Source: Diadophis punctatus similis
Lineage: Eukaryota; Chordata; Lepidosauria; Squamata; Dipsadidae
Reading direction: 5' to 3'
NCBI GenBank assembly: GCA_023053685.1
Contig: JALIGW010000061.1
Span: 2,684,001 to 2,748,000, forward strand
DNA: 64,000 nucleotides
Each line of letters opens with the position of its first letter. Position 1 is the stretch's first letter. A program made the translations under genes and the position numbers. Below, in pieces: positions 38,521 to 51,275 of the stretch. The notes under the pieces were generated by a model that was not told the origin of the DNA, searched no databases, and saw only the letters and a list, made by a program, of their open reading frames with translations.

Positions 38521-41480
38521 TCTTCCCGCAGATACTCACAGGTCTCAGCCAGGAACTCCACCCCCAGCTTCTGTGAATTCAAACTACAATGGAGTGAGGT
38601 TTCTTCCCCCAGATACTCACAGGTCTCAGCCAGAAACTCCACCCCCAGCTTCTGTGAATTCAAACTACAATGGAGTGAGGTTTTTTCCCCCAGATACTCA
38701 CAGGTCTCAACCAGGAACTCCATCCCCAGCTTCTGTGAATTCAAACTACAATGAAGTGAGGTTTTTTCCCCAGATACTCACAGGTCTCAGCCAGGAACTC
38801 CACGCCCAGCTTCTGTGAATTCAAATTACAATGGAGTGAGGTTTTTCCCCCCAAATACTCACAGGTCTCAGCCAGGAACTCCACCCCCAGCTTCTGTGAA
38901 TTCAAACTACAATGGAGTGAGGTTTTCCCCCCCAGATACTCACAGCTCTCAGCCAGGAACTCCACCCCCAGCTTCTCTGAATTCAAACTACAATGGAGTG
39001 AGGTTTTTTCCCCCCAGATAATCACATGTCTCAGCCAGGAACTCCACTCCAGCTTCTGTGAATTGAAACTAAAATGGAGTAAGGTTTATTCCCCCCAGAT
39101 ACTCACAGGTCTCAGCCAGGAACTCCACCCCCAGCTTTTATGAATTCAAACTACAATGGAGTGAGGTTTCTTCCCGCAGATACTCACAGGTCTCAGCCAG
39201 GAACTCCACCCCCAGCTTCTGTGAATTCAAACTACAATGGAGTGAGGTTTCCCCCCCAGATACTCACAGGTCTCAGCCAGGAACTCCACCCCCAGCTTCT
39301 GTGAATTCAAACTACAATGAATTGAGTTTTTTTCCCCCAGATACTCACAGGTCTCAGCCAGGAACTCCACCACCAGCTTCTGTGAATTCAAACTACAATG
39401 GAGTGAGGTTTCTTCCCCCAGATACTCACAGGTCTCAGCCAGGAACTCCACCCCCAGCTTCTGTGAATTCAAACTAAAATGGAGTGAGGTTTCTTCCCGC
39501 AGATACTCACAGGTCTCAGCCAGGAACTCCACTCCAGCTTCTGTGAATTGAAACTAAAATGGAGTAAGGTTTATTCCCCCCAGATACTCACAGGTCTCAG
39601 CCAGGAACTCCATCCCCAGCTTCTGTGAATTCAAACTACAATGGAGTGAGGTTTGTTTCCCCAGATACTCACAGGTCTCAGCCAGGAACTCCACCCCCAG
39701 CTTTTATGAATTCAAACTACAATGGAGTGAGGTTTCTTCCCGCAGATACTCACAGGTCTCAGCCAGGAACTCCACCCCCAGCTTCTGTGAATTCAAACTA
39801 CAATGGAGTGAGGTTTCCCCCCCAGATACTCACAGGTCTCAGCCAGGAACTCCACCCCCAGCTTCTGTGAATTCAAACTACAATGGAGTGAGGTTTCCCC
39901 CCCAGATACTCACAGGTCTCAGCCAGAAACTCCACCCCCAGCTTCTGTGAATTCAAACTACAATGGAGTGAGGTTTTTTCCCCCAGATACTCACAGGTCT
40001 CAACCAGGAACTCCATCCCCAGCTTCTGTGAATTCAAACTACAATGAAGTGAGGTTTTTTCCCCAGATACTCACAGGTCTCAGCCATGAACTCCACGCCC
40101 AGCTTCTGTGAATTCAAATTACAATGGAGTGAGGTTTTCCCCCCCAGATACTCACAGCTCTCAGCCAGGAACTCCACCCCCAGCTTCTCTGAATTCAAAC
40201 TACAATGGAGTGCGGTTTTTTCCCCCCAGATAATCACATGTCTCAGCCAGGAACTCCACTCCAGCTTCTGTGAATTGAAACTAAAATGGAGTAAGGTTTA
40301 TTCCCCCCAGATACTCACAGGTCTCAGCCAGGAACTCCACCCCCAGCTTCTGTGAATTCAAACTACAATGGAGTGAGGTTTGTTTCCCCAGATACTCACA
40401 GGTCTCAGCCAGGAACTCCACCCCCAGCTTTTATGAATTCAAACTACAATGGAGTGAGGTTTCTTCCCGCAGATACTCACAGGTCTCAGCCAGGAACTCC
40501 ACGCCCAGCTTCTGTGAATTCAAACTACAATGGAGTGAGGTTTCTTCCTGCAGATACTCACAGGTCTCAGCCAGGAAGTCCACCCCCAGCTTCTGTGAAT
40601 TCAAACTTCAATGAATTGAGTTTTTTTCCCCCAGATACTCACAGGTCTCAGCCAGGAACTCCACCCCCAGCTTCTGTGAATTCAAACTACAATCGAGTGA
40701 GGTTTCTTCCCCCAGATACTCACAGGTCTCAGCCAGGAACTCCACCCCCAGCTTCTGTGAATTCAAACTAAAATGGAGTGAGGTTTCTTCCCGCAGATAC
40801 TCACAGGTCTCAGCCAGGAACTCCACCCCCAGCTACTGTGAATTCAAACTAAAATGGAGTGAGGTTTCCCCCCCAGATACTCACAGGTCTCAGCCAGGAA
40901 CTCCACCCACAGCTTCTGTGAATTCAAACTACAATAGAGTAAGGTTTGTTCTCCCAGATACTCACAGGTCTCAGCCAGGAACTCCACCCCCAGCTTCTGT
41001 GAATTCAAACTACAATGGAGTGAGGTTTCCCCCCTCCCAGATACTCACAGGTATCAGCCAGGAACTCCACCCCCAGCTTCTGTGAATTCAAACTACAATG
41101 GAGTGAGGTGTTTTCCCCCAGATACTCACAGGTCTCAGACAGGAACTCCACTCCAGCTTCTGTGAATTGAAACTACAATGGAGTAAGGTTTATTCCCCCC
41201 AGATACTCACAGGTCTCAGCCAGGAACTCCACCCCCAGCTTCTGTAAATTCAAACTACAATGGAGTGAGGTTTCCCACCCCCCCAGATACTCACAGCTCT
41301 CAGCCAGGAACTCCACCCCCAGCTTCTCTGAATTCAAACTACAATGGAGTGAGGTTTTTTCCCCCCAGATAATCACATGTCTCAGCCAGGAACTCCACTC
41401 CAGCTTCTGTGAATTGAAACTACAATGGAGTAAGGTTTATTCCCCCCAGATACTCACAGGTCTCAGCCAGGAACTCCACC
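38521..41480 (+). repeat. Interval between the paired blocks, with domain I monomers mixed in
   Basis: TTCTTCCCGCAG monomers, unseen in domain I, alternate with M2-tail monomers (AAATTACAATGG, CTCACAGCTCTC, AATCACATG at about 39,020, 40,230 and 41,370). A block starting at GTAAGGTTTATT with TTTGTTTCCCCAG and TTTTATGAATTC near 39,530 recurs near 40,257, an offset of 727 bp (nine monomers). The last AATCACATG monomer of the window lies near 41,370. Confidence 0.75.
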
Positions 41481-42459
41481 CCCAGCTTCTGTGAATTCAA
41501 ACTACAATGGAGTGAGGTTTGTTTCCCCAGATACTCACAGGTATCAGCCAGGATCTCCACCCCCAGCTTTTATGAATTAAAACTTCAATGAATTGAGTTT
41601 TTTCCCCCCAGATACTCACAGGTCTCAGCCAGGAACTCCACCCCCAGCTTCTGTGAATTCAAACTACAATGGAGTGAGGTTTCTTCCCACAGATACTCAC
41701 AGGTCTCAGCCAGGAACTCCACCCCCAGCTTCTGTGAATTCAAACTAAAATGGAGTGAGGTTTCTTCCCGCAGATACTCACAGGTCTCAGCCAGGAACTC
41801 CACCCCCAGCTACTGTGAATTCAAACTAAAATGGAGTGAGGTTCCCCCCCAGATACTCACAGGTCTCAGCCAGGAACTCCACCCACAGCTTCTGTGAATT
41901 CAAACTACAATAGAGTAAGGTTTGTTCTCCCAGATACTCACAGGTCTCAGCCAGGAACTCCACCCCCAGCTTCTGTGAATTCAAAATACAATGAAGTGAG
42001 GTATTTTTTCCAGATACTCACAGGTCTCAGCCAGGAACTCCACGGCCAGCTTCTGTGAATTCAAACTGCAATGGAGTTTGGTTTTTTTCCCCAGATACTC
42101 ACAGGTCTCAGCCAGGAACTCCACCCCCAGCTTCTGTGAATTCAAACTACAATGGAGTGAGGTTTTTTTCCCCAGATACTCACAGGTCTAAGCCAGGAAC
42201 TCCACCCCCAGCTTCTGTGAATTTAAACTACAATGGAGTGAGGTTTCTTCAACAAGATACTCACAGGTCTCAGCCAGGAACTCCACCCCCAGCTTCTGTG
42301 AATTCAAACTACAATGGAGTGAGGTTCCCCCCTCCAGATACTCACAGGTCTAAGCCAGGAACTCCACCCCCAGCTTCTGTGAATTTAAACTACAATGGAG
42401 TGAGGTTTCTTCGACAAGATACTCACAGGTCTCAGCCAGGAACTCCACCCCCAGCTTCT
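41481..42459 (+). repeat. First part of the 1.9-kb block, copy 2
   Basis: Left part of the second copy of the block at 36,620-38,520. Relative to copy 1, three monomers with CCCACCCCCCCAG, CTCACAGCTCTC and AATCACATG stand just upstream (41,240-41,400) that are absent at the equivalent place near 36,600. The right part of this copy (to 43,381) overlaps the 1,378-bp tandem duplication. Confidence 0.83.
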
Positions 42460-43837
42460 GTGAATTCCAACTACAATGGAGTGAGGTGTTTTCCCCCAGA
42501 TACTCACAGGTCTCAGACAGGAACTCCACCCCCAGCTTCTGTGAATTCAAACTACAATGGAGTGTGGTTCCCCCCCCCCAAATACTCACAGGTCTCAGCC
42601 AGGAACTCCACCCCCAGCTTCTGTGAATTCAAACTACAATGGAGTGAGGTCCCCCCCCCCGATACTCACAGGTCTCAGCCAGGAACTCCACCCCCAGCTT
42701 CTGTGAATTCAAACTACAATGGAGTGAGCTTTTTTCCCCCAGATACTCACTATTCTCAGCCAGGAACTCCACCCCCATCTTCTGTGAATTCAAACTACAA
42801 TGGAGTGAGGTTTGTTCTCCCAGATACTCACAGGTCTCAGCCAGGAACTCCACCCCCAGCTTCTGTGAATTCAAACTACAATAGAGTGAGGTTTATTCCC
42901 CCAGATAGTCACAAGTCTCAGCCAGGAACTCCACCCCCAGCTTCTGTGAATTCAAACTACAATGGAGTGAGGTTTTTTCCCCAAGATGCTCAAAGGTCTC
43001 AGCCAGGACCTCCACCCCCATCTTCTGTGAATTCAAACTACAATGGAGTCAGGTTTCTTCCCCCAGATACTCACCGGTCTCAGCCAGGAACTCCACCCAC
43101 AGCTTCTGTGAATTCAAACTAAAATGGAGTGAGGTTTCTTTCCCCAGATACTCACAGGTCTCAGCCAGGAACTCCACCCCCAGCTTCTGTGAATTGAAAC
43201 TACAACACAGTGAGGTTGTGTTCCCCCAGATAGTCACAGGTCTCAGCCAGGAACACCACCCCCAGCTTCTGTGAATTGAAACTACAATGCAGTGAGGTTT
43301 CCCCCCCCCAGATACTCACAAGTCTAAGCCAGGAACTCCACCCCCAGCTTCTGTGAATTCAAACTACAATGGAGTGAGGTTTTTCCCCCCAGATACTAAC
43401 AAGTCTCACAAAGGAACTCCACCCCCAGCGTCTGTAAATTCAAACTACAATGGAGTGAGGTTTCTTCCCCCAGATACTCACAGGTCTCAGCCAGGAACTC
43501 CACCCCCATCTTCTGTGAATTCAAACTGCAATGGAGTGAGGTTTTTTCCCCAGGATACTCACCGGTCTCAGCCAGGAAGTCCACCCCCAGCTTCTGTGAA
43601 TTCAAACTACAATGGAGTAAGGTTCTTCCCTCAGATACTCACAGGTCTCAGCCAGGATGTCCACCCCCAGCTTCTGTGAATTCAAACTACAATGGAGTGA
43701 GATTTCTTCCCCCAGATACTCACAGGTCTCAGCCAGGAACTCCACCCCCAGCTTCTGTGAATTCAAACTACAATGAAGTGAGGTTTTTTCCCCAGATACT
43801 CACAGGTCTCAGCCAGGAACTCCACCCCCAGCTTCTG
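42460..43837 (+). repeat. 1,378-bp (17-monomer) tandem unit, copy 1
   Basis: The unit begins at GAATTCCAAC and runs through module M4, CAGTGAGGTTGTG, CTCACAAAGG with CCCAGCGTCTG, and ends with AATGAAGTGAGG. It is followed directly by a second copy starting at 43,838, so this is a simple head-to-tail duplication. The first copy has GAGTGTGGTTCC near 42,560, a CTCACCGGTCTC near 43,075 and a stop-creating AAAATGGAG near 43,121. Confidence 0.85.
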
Positions 43838-45203
43838 TGAATTCCAACTACAATGGAGTGAGGTGTTTTCCCCCAGATACTCACAGGTCTCAGACAGGAA
43901 CTCCACCCCCAGCTTCTGTGAATTCAAACTACAATGGAGTGAGGTTCCCCCCCCCCAAATACTCACAGGTCTCAGCCAGGAACTCCACCCGCAGCTTCTG
44001 TGAATTCAAACTACAATGGAGTGAGGTTCCCCCCCCCGATACTCACAGGTCTCAGCCAGGAACTCCACCCCCAGCTTCTGTGAATTCAAACTACAATGGA
44101 GTGAGCTTTTTTCCCCCAGATACTCACTATTCTCAGCCAGGAACTCCACCCCCATCTTCTGTGAATTCAAACTACAATGGAGTGAGGTTTGTTCTCCCAG
44201 ATACTCACAGGTCTCAGCCAGGAACTCTACCCCCAGCTTCTGTGAATTCAAACTACAATAGAGTGAGGTTTATTCCCCCAGATAGTCACACGTCTCAGCC
44301 AGGAACTCCACCCCCAGCTTCTGTGAATTCAAACTACAATGGAGTGAGGTTTTTTCCCCAAGATGCTCATAGGTCTCAGCCAGGACCTCCACCCCCATCT
44401 TCTGTGAATTCAAACTACAATGGAGTCAGGTTTCTTCCCCCAGATACTCACAGGTCTCAGCCAGGAACTCCACCCACAGCTTCTGTGAATTCAAACTACA
44501 ATGGAGTGAGGTTTCTTTCCCCAGATACTCACAGGTCTCAGCCAGGAACTCCACCCCCAGGTTCTGTGAATTGAAACTACAATACAGTGAGGTTGTGTTC
44601 CCCCAGATAGTCACAGGTCTCAGCCAGGAACTCCACCCCCAGCTTCTGTGAATTGAAACTACAATGCAGTGAGGTTTTCCCCCCCCCAGATACTCACAAG
44701 TCTAAGCCAGGAACTCCACCCCCAGCTTCTGTGAATTCAAACTACAATGGAGTGAGGTTTTTCCCCCCAGATACTAACAAGTCTCACAAAGGAACTCCAC
44801 CCCCAGCGTCTGTAAATTCAAACTACAATGGAGTGAGGTTTCTTCCCCCAGATACTCACAGGTCTCAGCCAGGAACTCCACCCCCATCTTCTGTGAATTC
44901 AAACTGCAATGGAGTGAGGTTTTTTCCCTAGGATACTCACAGGTCTCAGCCAGGAAGTCCACCCCCAGCTTCTGTGAATTCAAACTACAATGGAGTAAGG
45001 TTCTTCCCTCAGATACTCACAGGTCTCAGCCAGGATGTCCACCCCCAGCATCTGTGAATTCAAACTACAATGGAGTGAGATTTCTTCCCCCAGATACTCA
45101 CAGGTCTCAGCCAGGAACTCCACCCCCAGCTTCTGTGAATTCAAACTACAATGAAGTGAGGTTTTTTCCCCAGATACTCACAGGTCTCAGCCAGGAACTC
45201 CAC
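43838..45203 (+). repeat. 1,378-bp tandem unit, copy 2
   Basis: Follows copy 1 at a constant offset of 1,377-1,378 bp. Scattered differences show that it is not brand new: GAGTGAGGTTCC and CACCCGCAGC near 43,940-43,990, GATGCTCATAGG near 44,362, ACAATGGAG near 44,500, ACAATACAGTGAGG near 44,578 and TTCCCTAGGATAC near 44,926. The copies part near 45,203, where CACGCCAAGC begins domain III. Confidence 0.85.
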
Positions 45204-46290
45204 GCCAAGCTTCTGTGAATTCATACTGCAATGGACTGAGGTTTTTTAACCCAGAAACTCACAGGTCTCAGCCAGGAACCCCACCCCAAGCTTCTGTGAA
45301 TTCAAACTACAATGGAGTGAGGTTTTGTTCCCCCAGATACTCACAAGTCTCAGCCAGGAACTCCACCCCCAGCTTCTGTGAATTCAAACTACAATGGAGT
45401 GAAGTTTCTTCCCCCAGATACTCACAGGTCTCAGCCAGGAACTCCACTCCAGCTTCTGTGAATTCAAACTACAATGGGGTGAGGTTTTTTCCCCCAGATA
45501 CTAACAAGTCTCAGCCAGGAACTCCACCCGCAGCTTCTTTGAATTCAAACTACAATGGAGTGAGGTTTCTTCCCCCAGATACTCACAGGTCTCAGCCAGG
45601 AACTCCACGCCCAGCTTCTTTGAATTCAAACTACAATGTAGTGAGGTTTCTTCCCCCAGATACTCACAGGTCTCAGCCAGAAACTCCACCCCCAGCTTCT
45701 GTGAATTCAAACTACAATGGAGTGAGGTTTGTTCCCCCAGATACTCACAGGTCTCAGCCAGGAACTCCACACCCAGCTTCTGTGAATTCAAACTACAATG
45801 GAGTGAGGTTTTTTTCCCCAGATACACACCTGTCTCAGCCAGGAACTCCACCCCCAGCTTCTGTGAATTGAAACTACAATGCAGTGAGGTTTTTTTCCCA
45901 GATACTCACAGGTCTCAGCCAGGAACTCCACCCCCATCTTCTGTGAATTGAAAATACAATGCAGTGAGGTTTTTTCCCCCAGATACTCACAGGTCTCAGC
46001 CAGGAACTCCACCTCCAGCTTCTGTGAATTGAAACTACAATGCAGCGAGGTTTTTCCCCCCAGATACTCACAAGTCTCACCCAGGAACTCCACCAACAGC
46101 TTCTGTGAATTCAAACTACAATGGAGTGAGGTTTTGTCCCCCAGATACTCACACGTCTCAGCCAGGAACTCCACCATCAGCTTCTGTGAATTCAAACTAC
46201 AATGGAGTAAGGTTTCTTCCCTCAGATACTCACAGGTCTCAGCCAGGATGTCCACCCCCAGCTTCTGTGAATTCAAACTACAATGGAGTG
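45204..46290 (+). repeat. Start of domain III; matches 58.8 kb, 61.1 kb and 63.4 kb
   Basis: The first TTTTTTAACCCAGAAAC monomer lies near 45,241, preceded by GAATTCATACTGCAATGG. From 45,204 the order matches 58,770 and 61,041 onward (offsets about 13,568 and 15,839), but two monomers near 45,390-45,470 are missing there. From about 45,870 it matches 63,407 onward at offset 17,537 bp, with CCCATCTTCTG, CACCTCCAGC, AATGCAGCGAGG and GGATGTCCACC. Confidence 0.8.
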
Positions 46291-47690
46291 AGGTTTGTTC
46301 CCCCAGATACTCACAGGTCTCAGCCAGGAACTCCACCCCCAGTTTCTGTGAATTCAAACTACAATGGAGTGAAGTTTTTCCCCCCAGATACTCACAGGTA
46401 TCAGCCAGGAACTCCACCCCAGCTTCTGTGAATTGAAACTACAATGCAGTGAGGTTTTTCTCCCAGATACTCACAGGTCTCAGCCAAGAACTCCACCCCC
46501 AGCTTCTGTGAATTCAAACTACAATGGAATGAGGTTTTGTTCCCCCAGATACTCACAGGTCTCAGCCAAGAACTCCACCCCCAGCTTCTGTGAATTCAAA
46601 CTACAATGGAGTGAGGTTCCCCCCCCCCAGATAATCACAGGTCTCAGCAAGGACCTCCACCCCCAGCTGTTGTGAATTCATACTGCAATGGAGTGAGGTT
46701 TTTTAACCCAGAAACTCACAGGTCTCAGCCAGGAACTCCACCGCCAGCTTCTGTGAATTCAAACTACAATGGAGTGAGGTTTTGTTCCCCCAGATACTCA
46801 CAAGTCTCAGCCAGGAACTCCACCCCCAGCTTCTGTGAATTCAAACTACAATGGAGTGAGGTTTCTTCCCCCAGATACTCACAGGTCTCAGCCAGGAACT
46901 CCACTCCAGCTTCTGTGAATTCAAACTACAATGGAGTGAGGTTTTTTCCCCCAGATACTAAGAAGTCTCAGCCAGGAACTCCACCCGCAGCTTCTGTGAA
47001 TTCAAACTACAATGGAGTGAGGTTTCTTCCCCCAGATACTCACAGGTCTCAGCCAGGAACTCCACGACCAGCTTCTGTGAATTCAAACTACAATGTAGTG
47101 AGGTTTCTTCCCCCAGATACTCACAGGTCTCAGCCAGGAACTCCACCCCCAGCTTCTGTGAATTCAAACTACAATGGAGTGAGGTTTGTTCCCCCAGATA
47201 CTCACAGGTCTAAGCCAGGAACTCCACCACCAGCTTCTGTGAATTCATACTACAATGGAGTGAGGTTTTTTTCCCCAGATACACACCTGTCTCAGCCAGG
47301 AACTCCACCCCCAGCTTCTGTGAATTGAAACTACAATGCAGTGAGGTTTTTTTCCCAGATACTCACAGGTCTCAGCCAGGAACTCCACCCCCAGCTTCTG
47401 TGGATTGAAACTACAATGGAGTGAGGTTTTTTCCCCCAGATACTCACAGGTCTCAGCCAAGAACTCCACCCCCAGCTTCTGTGAATTCAAACTACAATGG
47501 AGTGAGGTTCCCCCCCCCCAGACACTCACAGGTCTCAGCAAGGACCTCCACCCCCAGCTTTTGTGAATTCAAACTACAATGGAGTGAGGTTTTCCCCCGA
47601 TACTCACAGGTCTCAGCCAGGAACTCCACCCCCAGCTTCTGTGAAATCAAACTACAATGCAGTGAGGTTTTGTTCCCCCAGATACTCACG
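46291..47690 (+). repeat. 1.4-kb block repeated at 61,808-63,205
   Basis: Offset is 15,517 bp with few changes. Markers are CCCCCAGTTTCTG, GCCAAGAACTCC, AATGGAATGAGG, CAGATAATCACAGG, CAGCTGTTGTG, TTTTTTAACCC, GATACTAAGAAG, CACGACCAGC, GAATTCATACTAC and CAGATACACACCTG. The part from about 46,290 to 47,020 is also found at 56,050-56,785. The pair parts near 47,690, where CTCACGGGTCTC stands against CTCACACGTCTC. Confidence 0.84.
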
Positions 47691-49270
47691 GGTCTCAGCC
47701 AAGAACTCCATGCCCAGCTTCTGTGAATTCAAACTACAATGGAGTGAGGTTTGTTCCCCCAGATACTCACAGGTATCAGCCAGGAACTCCACCCCAGCTT
47801 CTGTGAATTGAAACTACAATGCAGTGAGGTTTTTCCCCCCCCCAGATACTCACAAGCCTTAGCCAGGAATTCCACCCCCAGCTTCTGTGAATTCAAACTA
47901 AAATGGATTGAGGTTTTTCTCCCAGATACTAACACGTCTCAGCCAGGAACTCCACCAACAGCTTCTGTGAATTCAAACTACAATGGAGTGAGGTTATTTC
48001 CCCCAGATACTAAGAAGTCTCAGCCAGGAACTCCACGCCCAGCTTCTGTGAATTCAAACTACAATGTAGTGAGGTTTCTTCCCCCAGATACTCACAGGTC
48101 TCAGCCAGGAACTCCACCCCCAGCTTCTGTGAATTCAAACTACAATGGAGTGAGGTTTGTTCCCCCAGATACTCACAGGTCTCAGCCAGGAACTCCACCC
48201 CCAGCTTCTGTGAATTCAAACTACAATGGAGTGAGGTTCCCCCCCCAGATACTCACAGATCTCAGCAAGGACCTCCACCCCCAGCTTTTGTGAATTTAAA
48301 CTACAGTGGAGTGAGGTTCCCCCCCCCATACTCACAGGTCTCAGCCAGGAACTCCACCCCCAGCTTCTGTGAATTCAAACTACAATGGATTGAGGTTTTG
48401 TCCCCCAGATACTCACACGTCTCAGCCAGGAACTCCACCAACAGCTTCTGTGAATTCAAACTACAATGGAGTGAGGTTTTTTCCCCGAGATACTAACAAG
48501 TCTCAGCCAGGAACTCCACCCCCAGCTTCTGTGAATTCAAACTACAATGGAGTGAGATTTCTTCCCCCAGATACTCACAGGTCTCAGCCAGGAACTCCAC
48601 GCCAAGCTTCTGTGAATTCATACTGCAATGGAGTGAGGTTTTTTAACCCAGAAACTCACAGGTCTCAGCCAGGCACTCCACCCCCAGCTTCTGTGAATTC
48701 AAACTACAATGGAGTGAGGTTTTGTTCCCCCAGATACTCACAAGTCTCAGCCAGGAACTCCACCCCCAGCTTCTGTGAATTCAAACTACAATGGAGTGAG
48801 GTTTCTTCCCCCAGATACTCACAGGTCTCAGCCAGGAACTCCACTCCAGCTTCTGTGAATTCAAACTACAATGGAGTGAGGTTTTTTCCCCCAGATACTA
48901 AGAAGTCTCAGCCAGGAACTCCACCCGCAGCTTCTGTGAATTCAAACTACAATGGAGTGAGGTTTCTTCCCCCAGATACTCACAGGTCTCAGCCAGGAAC
49001 TCCATGACCAGCTTCTGTGAATTCAAACTACAATGTAGTGAGGTTTCTTCCCCCAGATACTCACAGGTCTCAGCCAGGAACTCCACCCCCAGCTTCTGTG
49101 AATTCAAACTACAATGGAGTGAGGTTTGTTCCCCCAGATACTCACAGGTCTCAGCCAGGAACTCCACCACCAGCTTCTGTGAATTCATACTACAATGCAG
49201 TGAGGTTTTTTTCCCAGATACTCACAGGTCTCAGCCAGGAACTCCACCCCCAGCTTCTGTGGATTGAAAC
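47691..49270 (+). repeat. Domain III block with GAATTTAAACTACAGTGG monomer
   Basis: Ordered variants include GAGGTTATTTCCCCC, CTAACACGTCTC, CACAGATCTCAGC, and GAATTTAAACTACAGTGG with CCCCCCATAC. The last also marks 51,840, 53,048 and 55,388. From about 48,600 the sequence matches 53,680 onward at offset 5,078 bp up to about 49,190. Near 49,004 CACGACCAGC has become CATGACCAGC. Confidence 0.77.
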
Positions 49271-51275
49271 TACAATGGAGTGAGGTTTTTTCCCCCAGAT
49301 ACTCACAGGTCTCAGCCAAGAACTCCACCCCCAGCTTCTGTGAATTCAAACTACAATGGAGTGAGGTCCCCCCCCCCAGATACTCACAGGTCTCAGCAAG
49401 GACCTCCACCCCCAGCTTTTGTGAATTCAAACTACAATGGAGTGAGGTTTTCCCCCGATACTCACAGGTCTCAGCCAGGAACTCCACCCCCAGCTTTTGT
49501 GAATTCAAACTACAATGGAGTGAGGTTCCCCCCCCGATACTCACAGGTCTCAGCCAGGAACTCCACCCCCAGCTTCTGTGAAATCAAACTACAATGGAGT
49601 GAGGTTTTTTTCCCAGATACTCACAGGTCTCAGCCAGGAACTCCACCCCCAGCTTCTGTGAATTGAAACAACAATGCAGTGAGGTTTTGTTCCCCCAGAT
49701 ACTCACGGGTCTCAGCCAAGAACTCCATGCCCAGCTTCTGTGAATTCAAACTACAATGGAGTGAGGTTTGTTCCCCCAGATACTCACAGGTATCAGCCAG
49801 GAACTCCACCCCAGCTTCTGTGAATTCAAACTACAATGCAGTGAGTTTTTTCTCCCAGATACTAACACGTCTCAGCCAGGAACTACACCAACAGCTTCTG
49901 TGAATTCAAACTACAATGGAGTGAGGTTATTTCCCCCAGATACTAACAAGTCTCAGCCAGGAACTCCACGCCCAGCTTCTGTGAATTGAAACTACAATGC
50001 AGTGAGGTTTTTTTCCCAGATACTCACAGGTCTCAGCCAGGAACTCCACCCCCATCTTCTGTGAATTGAAAATACAATGCAGTGAGGTTTTTTCCCCCAG
50101 ATACTCACAGGTCTCAGCCAGGAACTCCACCTCCAGCTTCTGTGAATTGAAACTACAATGCAGCGAGGTTTTTCCCCCCAGATACTCACAAGTCTCACCC
50201 AGGAACTCCACCAACAGCTTCTGTGAATTCAAACTACAATGGAGTGAGGTTTTGTTCCCCCAGATACTCACAAGTCCCAGCCAGGAACTCCACCCCCAGC
50301 TTCTGTGAATTCAAACTACAATGGAGTGAGGTTTCTTCCCCCAGATACTCACAGGTCTCAGCCAGGAACTCCACCCCCAGCTTCTGTGAATTCAAACTAC
50401 AATGGAGTGAGGTTTTTTCCCCCAGATACTAAGAAGTCTCAGCCAGGAACTCCACCCGCAGCTTCTGTGAATTCAAACTACAATGGAGTGAGGTTTCTTC
50501 CCCCAGATACTCACAGGTCTCAGCCAGGAACTCCATGACCAGCTTCTGTGAATTCAAACTACAATGTAGTGAGGTTTCTTCCCCCAGATACTCACAGGTC
50601 TCAGCCAGGAACTCCACCCCCAGCTTCTGTGAATTCAAACTACAATGGAGTGAGGTTTGTTCCCCCAGATACTCACAGGTCTCAGCCAGGAACTCCACCA
50701 CCAGCTTCTGTGAATTCATACTACAATGGAGTGAGGTTTTTTTCCCCAGATACACACCTGTCTCAGCCAGGAACTCCACCCCCAGCTTCTGTGAATTGAA
50801 ACTACAATGCAGTGAGGTTTTTTTCCCAGATACTCACAGGTCTCAGCCAGGAACTCCACCCCCAGCTTCTGTGGATTGAAACTACAATGGAGTGAGGTTT
50901 TTTCCCCCAGATACTCACAGGTCTCAGCCAAGAACTCCACCCCCAGCTTCTGTGAATTCAAACTACAATGGAGTGAGGTTCCCCCCCCAGATACTCACAG
51001 GTCTCAGCAAGGACCTCCACCCCCAGCTTTTGTGAATTCAAACTACAATGGAGTGAGGTTTTCCCCCGATACTCACAGGTCTCAGCCAGGAACTCCACCC
51101 CCAGCTTTTGTGAATTCAAACTACAATGGAGTGAGGTTCCCCCCCCCCCGATACTCACAGGTCTCAGCCAGGAACTCCACCCCCAGCTTCTGTGAAATCA
51201 AACTACAATGGAGTGAGGTTTTTTTCCCAGATACTCAGAGGTCTCAGCCAGGAACTCCACCCCCAGCTTCTGTGA
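49271..51275 (+). repeat. Domain III block, right part matching 53.8-54.75 kb
   Basis: From about 50,270 to 51,200 the order matches 53,817-54,750 at offset 3,547 bp, including CATGACCAGC, GAATTCATACTAC, CAGATACACACCTG, GTGGATTGAAAC and CCCCCGATAC monomers. The left part (49,980-50,230) carries the CCCATCTTCTG / CACCTCCAGC / AATGCAGCGAGG set also seen at 45.9 and 63.4 kb. GAATTGAAACAACAATGC, a rare variant, occurs near 49,663 and 51,276. Confidence 0.77.
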
